A stretch of 64,000 nucleotides of DNA from an uncultured Gammaproteobacteria bacterium (GCA_947258715.1 CAMYJH010000022.1:62001-126000); one strand, 5' to 3'. Positions 15,123 to 25,318 are shown, counted from the first letter of the stretch. Numbers and translations are program-made. Notes: a model not told the origin generated them from the sequence alone.

Positions 15123-17744
15123 TCAACCGGTAAACGGGAGAATCAAGGCAAAGCGCGAGCCTTTTCCCAAATCGCTCGTTGCTTCGACACGCCCGCCGTG
15201 ACGTTCGGCGACGGCTTTGACAAAGGCGAGCCCCAACCCGACCCCCTGTTTCCCAGAACCGCCACCTGCGGCTCCGCGCTTGAAACGATCGAATAATTCA
15301 GGCAACTCCGACGGCGCAATGCCTGCACCCTCGTCGATGACGCTTGCATGTAGCTCATCAGCTTTGATTTGCACCACCAGTGCGACTTTCGTGCCGTCAG
15401 GGGAGTAGTTAACGGCGTTGTTGAGCAGATTGACGATGGCGCGCTCGAGCAGACCCGGATCGCCTTGGGTCCACGCGACGTCCACTTCGAATTGACGTTC
15501 TAGCGTGATATTTCTGGTTCTGGCTTGTGCCCAAACCTGCTCTACGGCGTTGGTCGCGACCTCGACCAGGTCGACGTCTTCAAGATGTAGTGCTTCCTGC
15601 GTCTCCGCCCGCACGAGTTCGACGAATTGTTCTGCAAGCTCGAGAGTCTTGCGGGTTTGAGCTTCCACCTGTTCAAGTGAACCGAGCGTAGCGTCGCGAG
15701 ATTGTTCGTGCCTTGCGAGCTCCACCAGCGCGAGCACGGACACCAGCGGCGACCGGAGATCGTGGGACAAAAAGGATAGGAATTCGGCACGTTCCCGTTC
15801 CCGCTGCTTCAGGTCGCTGATGTCCGAGATGTTGATGATGAGTCCGCCAAGGCGCTCAGGCCTGCCGGCCAGCGGCGCGAGCTGCAGAAACAGATCGCGG
15901 CCGCTTTTGTGCCGGCAGTTGACGCGAGTGGCAAGGCGCTCGATGAGCGTGCGCCGAAGCGCCTGTTTCCAATCGCTACCGTCTTCCGGGTTCACTTCCC
16001 CGAGCAATTCCAGCACCGGTTTGTCGGTGAGATCCTTTCCTGCATCTTCAGCCAAGTACAGACCCGCCTGGCGATTGGCGAGTAGAACCTGGCCTAACGC
16101 GTTCACGACCAGCACGCCGTCGGCCATCTGGGCCAAGCCGTCGTCTATCATCTGGCGCAGGGCCTCCAGCCTGTCTCTGGCCTCTTCAAGCTCAGCGATC
16201 TGCGCTTGAACGATCTCCACGGAGTCCGTTGGCGGACGTTGCGATGATCGGCCGTAGCGGTCGAAGACTTCCGTCAGCAGGCGTTGTTCGTGCGCATTGG
16301 GGGGAACGCTCGCACCCCAGGTTGCGCCGATACGCCAATCCTGGCCAAAGGCGTGAAGGGCGCCCCATAATTCCGAGCCCTTTCGCCTCCACTCGCCCCG
16401 CGCCAGCGAAGGTGGCGCGCCGGGGGGGACTTCTCCCCACCGCTCGCGCACCTTGCCCGCGGCGTCCAGCAGCAGCCAGCCCTGTAGAGGCATGAGTTCG
16501 CTCAGGAACTGCGTCGCCGGAAGAAAAGCAGGCAGCCGGGCTACCCTTAGCTCGGTCTGCTCGCGCTGAATCCTGGATGCCTCCAGTCGTAAGTGCCGCA
16601 TCGCGGATTCGAGTCGCAGCCAGCTCCACACTGGATAGCTGAGCAAAACTGCGAGCATGGCCGGCGCAGGCGCGAGCCACAGGCGCGCCGATGCCACCAG
16701 CGCAACACTGAATGCCAATGCCGCAACAAAGAGCCCGATTGCGGTCAGCAGAGCATAGCGAGGAGCAAATCTGGGATAGAGAAGGAAAGGCAGGACCACA
16801 ATCAACACCAGCAGGAGTGAGCGAGCCGGAGGTTCAAGCCACGTAATCGTTTTGCCTGTGTTAAGCGCGTTAAGAACGTTGGCGCTCAATTCGACGCCGG
16901 ACATCGGCTGGTTGTGGCCGGATACCGGCGTCGGCAGGTTGTCGCCCAGGCCGGTCGCGGTCACGCCCACAAGAACGAGTTTGTCTCGAAACGCGTCCTC
17001 CAGGTGCTCGCCATGGAGCGCCTGAACGTAGGAAATTCGCGACATCCGGCCGGGTGATCCAATGAAAGGAATAAGAACTTGGTTATCCCGCGCCCACGTC
17101 GTGTACGACTCCGTTTCCGTGCTAGGCGCGCGCGTGCCGGGAACTTCCGACCAGCCCCCCGACTGGGCAACCCGCAGCATCGCCAGCGGCAGCGCTGGCC
17201 AGCGCGGCTCTCCCAGCCCCTCGAGCAAGAAAACGCTGCGGGCAAGACCGTCGGCGTCAAGCTCGACGTGAATGTGGCCCAACGCGGCGGCAACCTCCGC
17301 CAACGGCGGCATCGGAAGTTGCTCAAAAAGCTGGCCGAAAGCGCGCGGTTGTTCGAGCAGGACCGGCAGAACGACACGACCGCTTTCACGGATCGCGGCA
17401 GCGAGCGCCTGATCTCCACCTGGGTCGCGGCTATCCGCCTCGGAAAAGATGATATCGAGGGCAATAACTCTCGCCCCCGCTGCGTCCAAGCGGCTGACGA
17501 GTTGGGCGTGGGTACGGCGTGACCACGGCCAGCGGCCGAGCGCGCTAAGGCTTGCCTCGTCGATGGCGACGATGACGATGTCTTGTGGCGGCGGGCTCTC
17601 CCAGATCGAAAGCGTAGCGTCGTAAATCAGATGGTCCCAGCGCCACAGCCAGTTGGTGTGTGCAAGCAGCAGCGTCGCAGCTATAAACAATGACGCGAGA
17701 AACAGGTGCTCCCGGAGACCGACGCGACGGGGCGTCTTGGGCAT
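15123..17744 (-). CDS. CHASE2-domain sensor histidine kinase
   Basis: Inner-membrane sensor kinase of 873 residues. One N-terminal membrane segment (about 13-30) precedes a periplasmic CHASE2 domain (about 35-300; IVIVAIDEASL and RVIALDIIFSE are typical), then three closely spaced membrane segments (about 305-375). The cytoplasmic part has a PAS domain (about 525-640), a HisKA domain with the phosphorylated His in LSHDLRSPL, and an HATPase domain with N box NLLNNAVNYSPDG, DEGAGI and GVGLGLAF. It is the third gene of an operon with the response regulator and LysM-FecR protein, 6 bp after the latter, so it most likely phosphorylates that regulator. Confidence 0.93.
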   Translation of the reverse strand: MPKTPRRVGLREHLFLASLFIAATLLLAHTNWLWRWDHLIYDATLSIWESPPPQDIVIVAIDEASLSALGRWPWSRRTHAQLVSRLDAAGARVIALDIIFSEADSRDPGGDQALAAAIRESGRVVLPVLLEQPRAFGQLFEQLPMPPLAEVAAALGHIHVELDADGLARSVFLLEGLGEPRWPALPLAMLRVAQSGGWSEVPGTRAPSTETESYTTWARDNQVLIPFIGSPGRMSRISYVQALHGEHLEDAFRDKLVLVGVTATGLGDNLPTPVSGHNQPMSGVELSANVLNALNTGKTITWLEPPARSLLLVLIVVLPFLLYPRFAPRYALLTAIGLFVAALAFSVALVASARLWLAPAPAMLAVLLSYPVWSWLRLESAMRHLRLEASRIQREQTELRVARLPAFLPATQFLSELMPLQGWLLLDAAGKVRERWGEVPPGAPPSLARGEWRRKGSELWGALHAFGQDWRIGATWGASVPPNAHEQRLLTEVFDRYGRSSQRPPTDSVEIVQAQIAELEEARDRLEALRQMIDDGLAQMADGVLVVNALGQVLLANRQAGLYLAEDAGKDLTDKPVLELLGEVNPEDGSDWKQALRRTLIERLATRVNCRHKSGRDLFLQLAPLAGRPERLGGLIINISDISDLKQRERERAEFLSFLSHDLRSPLVSVLALVELARHEQSRDATLGSLEQVEAQTRKTLELAEQFVELVRAETQEALHLEDVDLVEVATNAVEQVWAQARTRNITLERQFEVDVAWTQGDPGLLERAIVNLLNNAVNYSPDGTKVALVVQIKADELHASVIDEGAGIAPSELPELFDRFKRGAAGGGSGKQGVGLGLAFVKAVAERHGGRVEATSDLGKGSRFALILPFTG

Positions 17745-17750
17745 AACCCG

Positions 17751-19451
17751 CTAACGACGACGCAGTGCGAAGACCATCAGAAGCAGCGCCAGAAGCGACA
17801 GCGCCGAGACAATCATCCACAGCGGCCAGCCTTCAATCTTGACCCGGACCGGTTCGCTGAAGGCGCCGGCAACGCCCTCATCGCTGATGCTCTGGACGCG
17901 CAGATAGTAGATCGCCGGTGACAGCTCGGATATGCGGAATTGCGGCTCCATCAGCTGCTTCTCCACCACCAGCTCAGTAAACGCCAGGTCGCGGGCGACC
18001 TGGAGACGAAAGCGTGTCGCTTCGGCTCCTGGACGCCACTCAATGCGCGGCCGCCCGCTATTGCTGCTGACGAGTTTCGCCAGCGGCGCTTCGGGCACCG
18101 ACTGGATACGAAATCGCCGAGGGTCGCCGAACGGACCCCTGGTGCCGATACGATCAATGCTCGCGAGCCGCCAGAAATATACGCCCGGCTCCAGAACCTT
18201 GGTCGGCCGGTATCGCCAGTCCTGAATCGCGGTTTCGTCGATCACGGTGTCGCTGAAATCCGGATCCCGGGCAATCTGCAGCTGAAATCCACCGACCTCA
18301 CGCGGCACCTCCCAGCTCAGCAACAGCCACGCTCCGGTTGTGGCCGCGCCGTCATCCGGGCCCAAGACCAAAGGCGGTAGTAAAAGGGCCTCTATGCTGA
18401 AGGGATGATTGGCATTGGCGCCTTCGAGACTATTCACGTCTATCGCCCGCACCCGGAACACGTAATCGCCCACCGGCAACAGCTGCCATTCAATTTGTGG
18501 AACGGCTACAACTTGTTCGAGAAGCAGACGATCGACGTTTGCGGCGGCAAAAACCTGGCCTCGATAGAACGTCGCGCCTTGAATCGTCGGCCACTCAAAC
18601 ATGATGCGCTCTCTCGGCAGCCGTGCCGGTAAACCTGCGAGATCCGGCGCTGGCAAGAGTTGCACCGGTTCCCCGGGTGGCTCGCCGGTTCGGGTCACAT
18701 TGCCGAAGCCGGCCGGTAGAGCCAGGCTCACGCCGGCGGCACTGACGCCGAGCTCTCCATCCAAAACTTCGCTCAGCGCCCTGTCCGTGCTTTCATCGAA
18801 GGCAACTCGGAAACTCGTGCCCCGCACCGCGGCCACCGCGGGCGGGGATATGATCCGGAATCTCGATTCCGATCCCGCCTCGTGCGGCACGTCGCTCTCG
18901 ATTCGCCCGCCGTGTAGCCGCATGCTGGTATCCACCATCCCAGACGCGCCGAAGGCGCTCATGATATCCAGCGTGAGCTCGGTGTTCGACTGCATCAGCA
19001 CGCGGGAGTCGTCGGCGAACTGGATGGTGGCGCTACTGTCTTCACCGGTGCGGATTCGATCGCCGGTTAGGAGTTCGGCGCCGGCTTCGAGTGCCTCGGG
19101 GAAACTATCATCGCCACGCAATCGCTCCACCGTTCCCCGAAGCTGGGCCAGGAGGGCGGGCGCGGGTCGGCGCTTGAGCCAGGCGATGGGGATGCGGAGC
19201 CGGGTGCCTGGAAGAATATAGTCACCATCGGCAATTCCGTTGTGTTCCTGTAAGCGCTTCCAGTAATCGGCGCTTAGCAGAAACTCTTCGCTCAGGCCCC
19301 AAAGCGTATCGCCGGGCCGCGCGGTGTATATCCAGTCTTGAGAGCGTGCGGCGTGCGTGGCCAACAATAGCGCGACGCAGGCAAAGACCCTTAACCATTT
19401 CCACGGTCGGGGGAGAGGCCAAATTCTCGAAACCGAAAGAACCATCATCAT
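17751..19451 (-). CDS. LysM and FecR domain protein with fibronectin-like repeats and a C-terminal membrane anchor
   Basis: Exported protein of about 566 residues. A signal peptide (FACVALLLATHAARS) is followed by a LysM domain (WIYTARPGDTLWGLSEEF, about 40-90) for peptidoglycan contact, a FecR domain (IQFADDSRVLMQSNTELTL, about 130-230), three fibronectin III-like modules (about 270-530) and a C-terminal membrane segment (MIVSALSLLALLLMVFAL) ending in RRR. There is no DNA-binding or anti-sigma part, so this is not a classic iron-sensing FecR. Three ATGs (19451, 19448, 19445) and a GTG (19469) compete as starts; none has a strong ribosome-binding site. It lies between the response regulator and the CHASE2 kinase and may act as the periplasmic input to that kinase. 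Confidence 0.85.
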   Translation of the reverse strand: MMMVLSVSRIWPLPRPWKWLRVFACVALLLATHAARSQDWIYTARPGDTLWGLSEEFLLSADYWKRLQEHNGIADGDYILPGTRLRIPIAWLKRRPAPALLAQLRGTVERLRGDDSFPEALEAGAELLTGDRIRTGEDSSATIQFADDSRVLMQSNTELTLDIMSAFGASGMVDTSMRLHGGRIESDVPHEAGSESRFRIISPPAVAAVRGTSFRVAFDESTDRALSEVLDGELGVSAAGVSLALPAGFGNVTRTGEPPGEPVQLLPAPDLAGLPARLPRERIMFEWPTIQGATFYRGQVFAAANVDRLLLEQVVAVPQIEWQLLPVGDYVFRVRAIDVNSLEGANANHPFSIEALLLPPLVLGPDDGAATTGAWLLLSWEVPREVGGFQLQIARDPDFSDTVIDETAIQDWRYRPTKVLEPGVYFWRLASIDRIGTRGPFGDPRRFRIQSVPEAPLAKLVSSNSGRPRIEWRPGAEATRFRLQVARDLAFTELVVEKQLMEPQFRISELSPAIYYLRVQSISDEGVAGAFSEPVRVKIEGWPLWMIVSALSLLALLLMVFALRRR

Positions 19452-19487
19452 CGCGGTCTTCGAGCGCACGGATCGGCGAGCGACGCG

Positions 19488-20186
19488 TTATGACTCTTGG
19501 CCGCGAACCCGCTCCAGGCGGTAGCCGTGCCGGTAGATGGCGCGCAGTCGCCAGCCTGTGTCGGGCGTCAGCCCGAGCTTGGCGCGAATTCTGGACACGT
19601 GGGTATCGACCGTACGCGTGTTCAGGTCGCCTCGCGTACCCCAGACGCTTTCCAAAATGTACTTCCGTGACAGCAGACGTCCGGCGTTAATAAACAGGAA
19701 CAGCGCGAGCTCGAACTCCTTTTGCGCCAGAGGAATCTGTCTGCCATTGCAGGTCAGGTTTTTACAGCTCGGGTCGATGAGGTAGGGAGAAAAGTCCAAC
19801 ACCGGGGCGTCGTTTTTTGCCGGCTGGGTGCGCCGTAAAAGCGCATCGATCCGGGCGAACATCTCCGCCCGGGACACCGGCTTTGACATATAGTCGTCTG
19901 CACCCAGTCGAAGCGCGCCGACGACATCTTCCTCTTGATCCCGGACGGTGATACAGAGAACCGGAATTGACCAGTCGAGTTTCGCCCGCAGCGCGGGCAG
20001 AACTTCATCGCCGTGCATATCCGGCAGCTCCCAGTCGAGCAGAGCGAGATCGTAGGTGTCTCGAGATATCGCGCGTAGAAATTCCTGACCGGTCCCGAAA
20101 TGGCTGCAATTATGTCCCGCTTCTTCGAGCCACTTGCGCATGAGCTTGCTCTGCGCCGGATCATCTTCCAAAAGTGCAATGCGCAC
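19488..20186 (-). CDS. OmpR-family response regulator
   Basis: Response regulator of 232 residues. The receiver domain has acidic residues LEDD at 7-9, the phosphorylation site Asp in LLDWELPD (51) and Lys in MSKPV. A winged-helix DNA-binding domain follows (about 130-225; KYILESVWGT, TVDTHVSRIRAKLGL). Two GTG codons (20189, 20186) are the likely starts, with GGAG 7 nt before 20186; the open frame reaches 20237 but the extra residues are not family-like. It is the promoter-proximal gene of an operon with the LysM-FecR and CHASE2 kinase genes (gaps of about 36 and 6 bp). Confidence 0.92.
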   Translation of the reverse strand: MRIALLEDDPAQSKLMRKWLEEAGHNCSHFGTGQEFLRAISRDTYDLALLDWELPDMHGDEVLPALRAKLDWSIPVLCITVRDQEEDVVGALRLGADDYMSKPVSRAEMFARIDALLRRTQPAKNDAPVLDFSPYLIDPSCKNLTCNGRQIPLAQKEFELALFLFINAGRLLSRKYILESVWGTRGDLNTRTVDTHVSRIRAKLGLTPDTGWRLRAIYRHGYRLERVRGQES

Positions 20187-20963
20187 CACAAATCTCCAGT
20201 GATCGTGCGTTGCCCCTGAACTGCTTAGCCCGCGCAATTGCGTTGGCCGTCGGACTATAGCGCAGTTGGGGTCAGTTGTTGACTAGACCTCGATGCGGGA
20301 CGCGTGGAGCCAAGAGCTTTTTACGATTCTCACGGGAACATGGTTGTAAGCTCGGGATAAAGTCCCGCCGGAACGACCCGCGACCCTTAAGCCAATGACG
20401 ACTACCCAGGAAGCGTGGCCAACCGGCCCGATGCGACGCATCTGCACCATCTATTATCTCCATCGAGAATCTAAGCGGGTAGCTAATATGGCGCAATTGC
20501 TGGAACTGAAGATTAACGAAAATTGACAATTTTCGGATTGAACGGCCAGACGCCCGAATGAAAGTTGCATCCAGAGAAGAGCTAGCCAAGAGAACAAAGA
20601 TCAACAGATCCGTGGGGTAGCGCAGGGAGGCCACAGACTGGCTTTGTCTTCGTGATTGATGATGGGCTGGAAGACGGAAGGCTTGCCGAAGCAAAGCGGC
20701 TCCCCGGAAACTCTAGGGGCACCCTGATTTTCCCTCCAACTCACCTATTCTGCCATGGGGCGCTACCCGCAGGGCCCGCGCGTGCTTAGCTGAAGATCGG
20801 CCCCGGTGGAGCTCTCGGCCGTTGTCAGGTTTGTCCCAGTCGCCTCAAGCGCACGGCGCGCAAGTCTTCTTCGCCGGCTGAGATCGGGGCCCGCGGACAC
20901 ACCATTCAAGGGCGATTGCCTGTCTATACTTGGGATTTAACAATAAGCAGATTGCTGCAGCAT
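20187..20963. other. long intergenic region between divergent regulator genes
   Basis: About 780 bp with no convincing gene. An open frame of 140 codons on the minus strand (20272-20694) has Arg/Ser-rich, low-complexity translation and no ribosome-binding site and is not called. The region must contain the divergent promoters of the response regulator and the GGDEF-EAL gene. A direct repeat CAACTG-ACCC-CAACTG (minus strand, near 20265-20280) is the only local pattern noted. Confidence 0.5.
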
Positions 20964-23900
20964 ATGGGACCCCGCTCTCTATCTCCCATAACCGAGCGAC
21001 CCGTCCGCCCCGGATTTCGCCGCGGCGCGTTTTTGTCCGTAGCCGGACTGGCCTTAATCCTATACTCGGTGCTGATTTACGGTGAGGTGCTGACCGGAAC
21101 GGCCGCCTACTGGTGCAGTGACATCTTCTGGACCCTGTTCTCTCTGCTCGCCGCCATCAGGTGCTTGGTGACGGCGCGCCGGCAGCCGGCGCCGCATCAT
21201 CGGAAAGCGTGGACGTTTTTCGGATTGGCCGCATTTTCCTGGTTTATCGGCATGCTGTTGTGGGACTACCAGGAGCTGATTGTTGGCAGCTACGCGCCGT
21301 ACCCCTCGGTCGCTGACTATTTCTTCAACGGGTTGGCGCCACTCTTCATCGTAGGGATATTTTACTACCGGTCGGAGAAACCGACCGCAGCCTTCACCCT
21401 CAAGCAGGCCGGAAACCTGGGAATGATTTTATCCGCCCTTGTCGTGGTGTTCACTATCGTATTCCTCGGTCCAATCACGGCAGCCGGCAAATCTCTGGAG
21501 TTCTTGGTGCTTTCAATCGTACACGCAGTCCTGCCCATGACCGCGCTGCTTCTCGCCCTGACGGTTCTCTGGCTGTATGTCTGGGGCCGCCTACGCCTGA
21601 TCTACGTTTTGCTCGTCTCCAGCATCGCCCTGCACGCGGGCACGGATATTCTTTATAACTACGCGCAGCTCGGAGAATCCTTCGGGGCAGGCAACTACCT
21701 GAACATCTACTGGTTGATCGCGTTTACGCTTCAGTACTGGGCTGCCCAAGAGCAGGCGGTGCTGTCTGCAACGGAGGACGAAGCTGTCCGTACCGAGCGC
21801 CCCGAGATATCTGCTCACGAATTTGAGGCCTTAATTCCGGCGGTTCTGATCGTGGGTATGGTCATCGTGGCATGGGTTTTCCGCGTCGAATTGACCTACC
21901 AGACGGTGACCGCCGTTCTCCCGGTGGTGCTGATGTTCGGGGTCTTCCTCGGTTCGCGAGAGTGGTGGCTCGACCGTTGTGAAACACGGTTGACCGAAGC
22001 GCTTCGGCTGTCCAATCAGGCCTTGGGGCAGGCCAATCTCGAGCTCGCGAGGGACGTGGCTGCACGCGAGCTCGCAGAAGAAGCTTTACGCGAGAGCGAA
22101 ACGCGATATCGTAATGTGGTCGAAGACATGCCGGCCCTGATCTGTCGTTTTCTTCCCGATGGAAAGCTCACTTTCGTGAACGAGCAATATTGCCGTTACT
22201 TCAACAAAGCGCGTGAGCAGTTGGTCGGGTCCAACTTTTTTCAATTTATCCCTGAGGAAGATCGGGATGGGGTTCGAAAGCATTTTGCCTCGCTGAATCC
22301 TGAGAACGCAGCTGTTACTTACGAGCACAAGGTCGTGGCACCGGACGGAAGTGAGCGCTGGCAACGATGGACCGACCGCGCTCTTTTCGACGAGCATGGT
22401 CACGCGGCGGAGTATCAATCGATCGGCGAAGACATTACCGATGGCAGAAGAAAGGATGAGGCGCTGCGGGAAAGCGAGCGGCGTTTCCGCAGTCTGATCG
22501 AGGGTTCGGTGCAGGGGATCTACATCCATCGGAACTTCGAGCCTTTATTCGTCAACCAAGCCTTCGCAAATATTCTTGGTTATGAATCAGCGGATATGCT
22601 CCTCGCGAGCATGAAATCCATCGAGGAGCATCATGCCCCGCACGAACTGGAGCGTATTCGGGCCTATAAGGAGGCGCGCCTCCGGGGAGAGGTGGCGCCC
22701 GTTAGGTACGAATATGAGGCGCTTCGCAAGGACGGCAGCACGGTGATATTGCAGAACGCAGTCAGGGTCATTAACTGGGACGGCGAACCCGCCATTCAAA
22801 GCACGGTTATCGACGTCACCGAGGCCCGTCAGCTTTCTGAGCAGCTTTCCTACCAAGCGAGCCATGATGCCTTGACCGACCTGCTCAATCGGCGTGCGTT
22901 TGAGCAACATTTGCAACAGCTGTTGGAGACGGCCAAAAGGGAAAACATCGAGCACGTATTGTGTTACCTGGATCTCGACCAATTCAAGGTCATCAATGAC
23001 ACCTGCGGGCACATCGCCGGGGATGAGCTTTTGCGGCAGCTAGGGCATCTGTTGAAACAACATATCCGCGGCCGGGATAGGCTGGCGCGCCTCGGGGGTG
23101 ACGAATTCGGAATATTGCTCGAGCGTTGCTCGGTCCGCGAAGCCAAACGAGTAACAACTGCCGTGCAGAAGGCTATCGACCGCTTCCGTTTTCAATGGGA
23201 AGACAAGAGCTTTGGTGTTGGCGTCAGTATTGGCGTCGTGCCTATCAACGAAAGCAGCGAGAGTATGGAGAGTGTGCTCAGCATGGCGGATGCCGCTTGC
23301 TATGCGGCGAAGGATTCGGGGTTCAACCGGACGCACATATATAAGCCAGACGATGTGGACCTGGCGAAAAGGCGAGGGGAAATGCAGTGGGTCACTGTGA
23401 TCAATCGAGCGCTCGAGGAGGGCTGGTTCATACCTTATTTTCAATCCTTTGTTCCACTGTCGAGTGGCGAAGATCAGAACGAAGGCTATGAGCTGCTCCT
23501 GCGAATGCGGGAGGCAGATGGCCGCATAGTAGTGCCTGGCGCATTCTTACCGGCTGCCGAACGCTACAATCTGGCGACGAAGGTGGATCGATGGGTCGTC
23601 GGCACGGCTTTCGAGTGGTTCAGTCGGCATCCGGACAAGCTGGAGCATGCGTTTATGTGCTCCATTAATCTGTCAGGCAACTCTCTTGGCGATAGCGAGT
23701 TTCTGCAGTACGTTATCAGACAGTTGGAGAATAAGAACCTACCGCCCGAGAAGATTTGCTTTGAGGTGACGGAGACGGCGGCGATTTCTAATCTGACGAA
23801 CGCCACCAACTTTATTAAAGCACTCAAAAAGCGAGGTTGCCGCTTTGCCTTGGACGATTTTGGCAGTGGCCTGTCTTCGTTTGCCTATCTCAAAAACTTA

Positions 23901-24206
23901 CCTGTAGATTTTTTAAAGATCGATGGCATGTTTGTGAAGGACATCGTTGATGATCCAGTGCACTTGGCGATGGTGAAATCCATCAACGAAATGGGACACG
24001 TCATGGGCAAGAAGACGATCGCCGAGTTCGTTGAGAATGACGGGATACTGGGTAAGTTAAAAGAGATTGGCGTAGATTACGCTCAGGGCTACGGCATCTC
24101 TCTGCCCCGACCGCTCGATGAACTGATAACGAGTCCCCGGACCGAACCGGTGAAGACTTCCTTGAGCGTCGCCAAGCAAGCCTCTGCTGGTGGCCCCAAT
24201 GCGTAA
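20964..24206 (+). CDS. membrane-bound PAS-GGDEF-EAL protein (cyclic di-GMP turnover)
   Basis: Protein of about 1080 residues. The N-terminal third has nine or ten membrane segments (about 20-330), resembling membrane sensor regions of unknown ligand. A coiled linker leads to two PAS domains (about 375-500 and 505-630), a GGDEF domain with intact RLGGDEFGI, and an EAL domain. In the EAL domain the signature reads Y-E-L-L-L-R rather than E-A-L, while other metal and catalytic motifs are kept (NLSGNSL, EVTETAAI, LDDFGSG, LKIDGMFVK, AQGYGIS). Both cyclase and phosphodiesterase may therefore be active. An in-frame TTG at 20916 is an alternative start. It is monocistronic. Confidence 0.92.
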   Translation: MGPRSLSPITERPVRPGFRRGAFLSVAGLALILYSVLIYGEVLTGTAAYWCSDIFWTLFSLLAAIRCLVTARRQPAPHHRKAWTFFGLAAFSWFIGMLLWDYQELIVGSYAPYPSVADYFFNGLAPLFIVGIFYYRSEKPTAAFTLKQAGNLGMILSALVVVFTIVFLGPITAAGKSLEFLVLSIVHAVLPMTALLLALTVLWLYVWGRLRLIYVLLVSSIALHAGTDILYNYAQLGESFGAGNYLNIYWLIAFTLQYWAAQEQAVLSATEDEAVRTERPEISAHEFEALIPAVLIVGMVIVAWVFRVELTYQTVTAVLPVVLMFGVFLGSREWWLDRCETRLTEALRLSNQALGQANLELARDVAARELAEEALRESETRYRNVVEDMPALICRFLPDGKLTFVNEQYCRYFNKAREQLVGSNFFQFIPEEDRDGVRKHFASLNPENAAVTYEHKVVAPDGSERWQRWTDRALFDEHGHAAEYQSIGEDITDGRRKDEALRESERRFRSLIEGSVQGIYIHRNFEPLFVNQAFANILGYESADMLLASMKSIEEHHAPHELERIRAYKEARLRGEVAPVRYEYEALRKDGSTVILQNAVRVINWDGEPAIQSTVIDVTEARQLSEQLSYQASHDALTDLLNRRAFEQHLQQLLETAKRENIEHVLCYLDLDQFKVINDTCGHIAGDELLRQLGHLLKQHIRGRDRLARLGGDEFGILLERCSVREAKRVTTAVQKAIDRFRFQWEDKSFGVGVSIGVVPINESSESMESVLSMADAACYAAKDSGFNRTHIYKPDDVDLAKRRGEMQWVTVINRALEEGWFIPYFQSFVPLSSGEDQNEGYELLLRMREADGRIVVPGAFLPAAERYNLATKVDRWVVGTAFEWFSRHPDKLEHAFMCSINLSGNSLGDSEFLQYVIRQLENKNLPPEKICFEVTETAAISNLTNATNFIKALKKRGCRFALDDFGSGLSSFAYLKNLPVDFLKIDGMFVKDIVDDPVHLAMVKSINEMGHVMGKKTIAEFVENDGILGKLKEIGVDYAQGYGISLPRPLDELITSPRTEPVKTSLSVAKQASAGGPNA

Positions 24207-24460
24207 TACTTGGTCACCTTTCGCGCACGCCGGGCGAGGAAAAGCCAGCTGCGTCGCGTCATCGAATCAGGGTGCGCTTGATTCACCGATATCGCGGAAA
24301 AACAACCCCGAACACCGGTTTTCTGTTGCGCTGAAAGCAGAATCTTGCCGACAAAAGTGCAGGCATTATCTGGCAGTGCCAGCTGACCCGTGTCTGTTTG
24401 CTGTAATCAAATTGCCGCTAGCAAGCTCGGCTGATTAAGCGGGCTTGGTTTTCTGAAACC

Positions 24461-25318
24461 TCACACTCTCATCGCCGGCAGCACCAGTCGCTCGATCCAG
24501 TTGCGCACCTCGAGCAGACGAATGTCCTCATCCATAACGTCGTCGTCGACGCCCAAAAGCCAGGCGAGGTCCTTCCTCGACGGATCCTGGTACAGCGCTT
24601 CTAGCTTGTCGACGTAATCGCTTCCCGCCTCTTGGTCCTTGAAAAATCCCATCTTGGTCAGCCGCTCCAGACGGCAGTGGGTGAGGCGGGCAATCTCGTG
24701 CAGATCGTATTCCGGATGGTACTGCACCGCCCAGAGTGTGCCGCCCTTGTAGGTGATGGCCAGCGCCTGCACCTGAGTGAACGCGTTGCCGGCAAGGGTG
24801 ACGCCCCCGGGGGGCAGGTGGGTGACTTCGTCCTCGTGGCTGATGAAGGCGTCGAAGACCGACGGTTTGCCGTCATACAGAGGATGTCCGCGGCCTTCAG
24901 GCGTAAGCTTAATCTTGCGCGCAATGCCCATTTCCCTCCCGCGGGGATTCTTTTCACAGCGACCGCCGGCAGCGACGGCGGCGATCTGCGCCGCCCAGCA
25001 GCTGCCGAAGCTCGGCACCTGGGCTTCGAAGGCCGCGCGACAGAATTCGATTTGCGAGCCGACTTCGGGCGTGTCGTGATAGGCGGTGAGGCTGGATCCC
25101 GTCCAGGCGATGCCGTCGTAGGCGGAAATATCGGTTCCTTTAGGCAGCGAGACGCCAACATCGGCGGGGTAAATGATGTCCACCCGGCAACCCGGCAGGC
25201 ACTTCTTGAGCATCCGTGAGTAGAGTTCGCCGCCAGGCGTCGCGCCGCCGGCGATCAGCTCTTCTCGTCCCTGTTTGCGGTAGCCGTCGACGACGAGGAA
25301 TTTTGGCTCGTTGGGCAT
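24461..25318 (-). CDS. class I glutamine amidotransferase-like protein
   Basis: Protein of 285 residues with a class I glutaminase domain: nucleophile Cys in FGSCWAAQ (about 107) and His-Glu in QYHPEYD (about 201 and 203). The C-terminal part (about 210-285) is a helical extension rich in acidic residues. No synthetase domain is fused. It may cleave gamma-glutamyl compounds or act as a partner amidotransferase; the substrate is unknown. It is the second gene of a two-gene unit, 21 bp after the HAD hydrolase gene. It is only distantly similar to the 5181-5927 protein. Confidence 0.8.
   Translation of the reverse strand: MPNEPKFLVVDGYRKQGREELIAGGATPGGELYSRMLKKCLPGCRVDIIYPADVGVSLPKGTDISAYDGIAWTGSSLTAYHDTPEVGSQIEFCRAAFEAQVPSFGSCWAAQIAAVAAGGRCEKNPRGREMGIARKIKLTPEGRGHPLYDGKPSVFDAFISHEDEVTHLPPGGVTLAGNAFTQVQALAITYKGGTLWAVQYHPEYDLHEIARLTHCRLERLTKMGFFKDQEAGSDYVDKLEALYQDPSRKDLAWLLGVDDDVMDEDIRLLEVRNWIERLVLPAMRV

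Noticed and set aside
20272-20694. 140-codon open frame on the minus strand in the long gap
   Set aside because: Translation is Arg/Ser-rich with no family pattern, no ribosome-binding site, and it crosses the likely promoter region.
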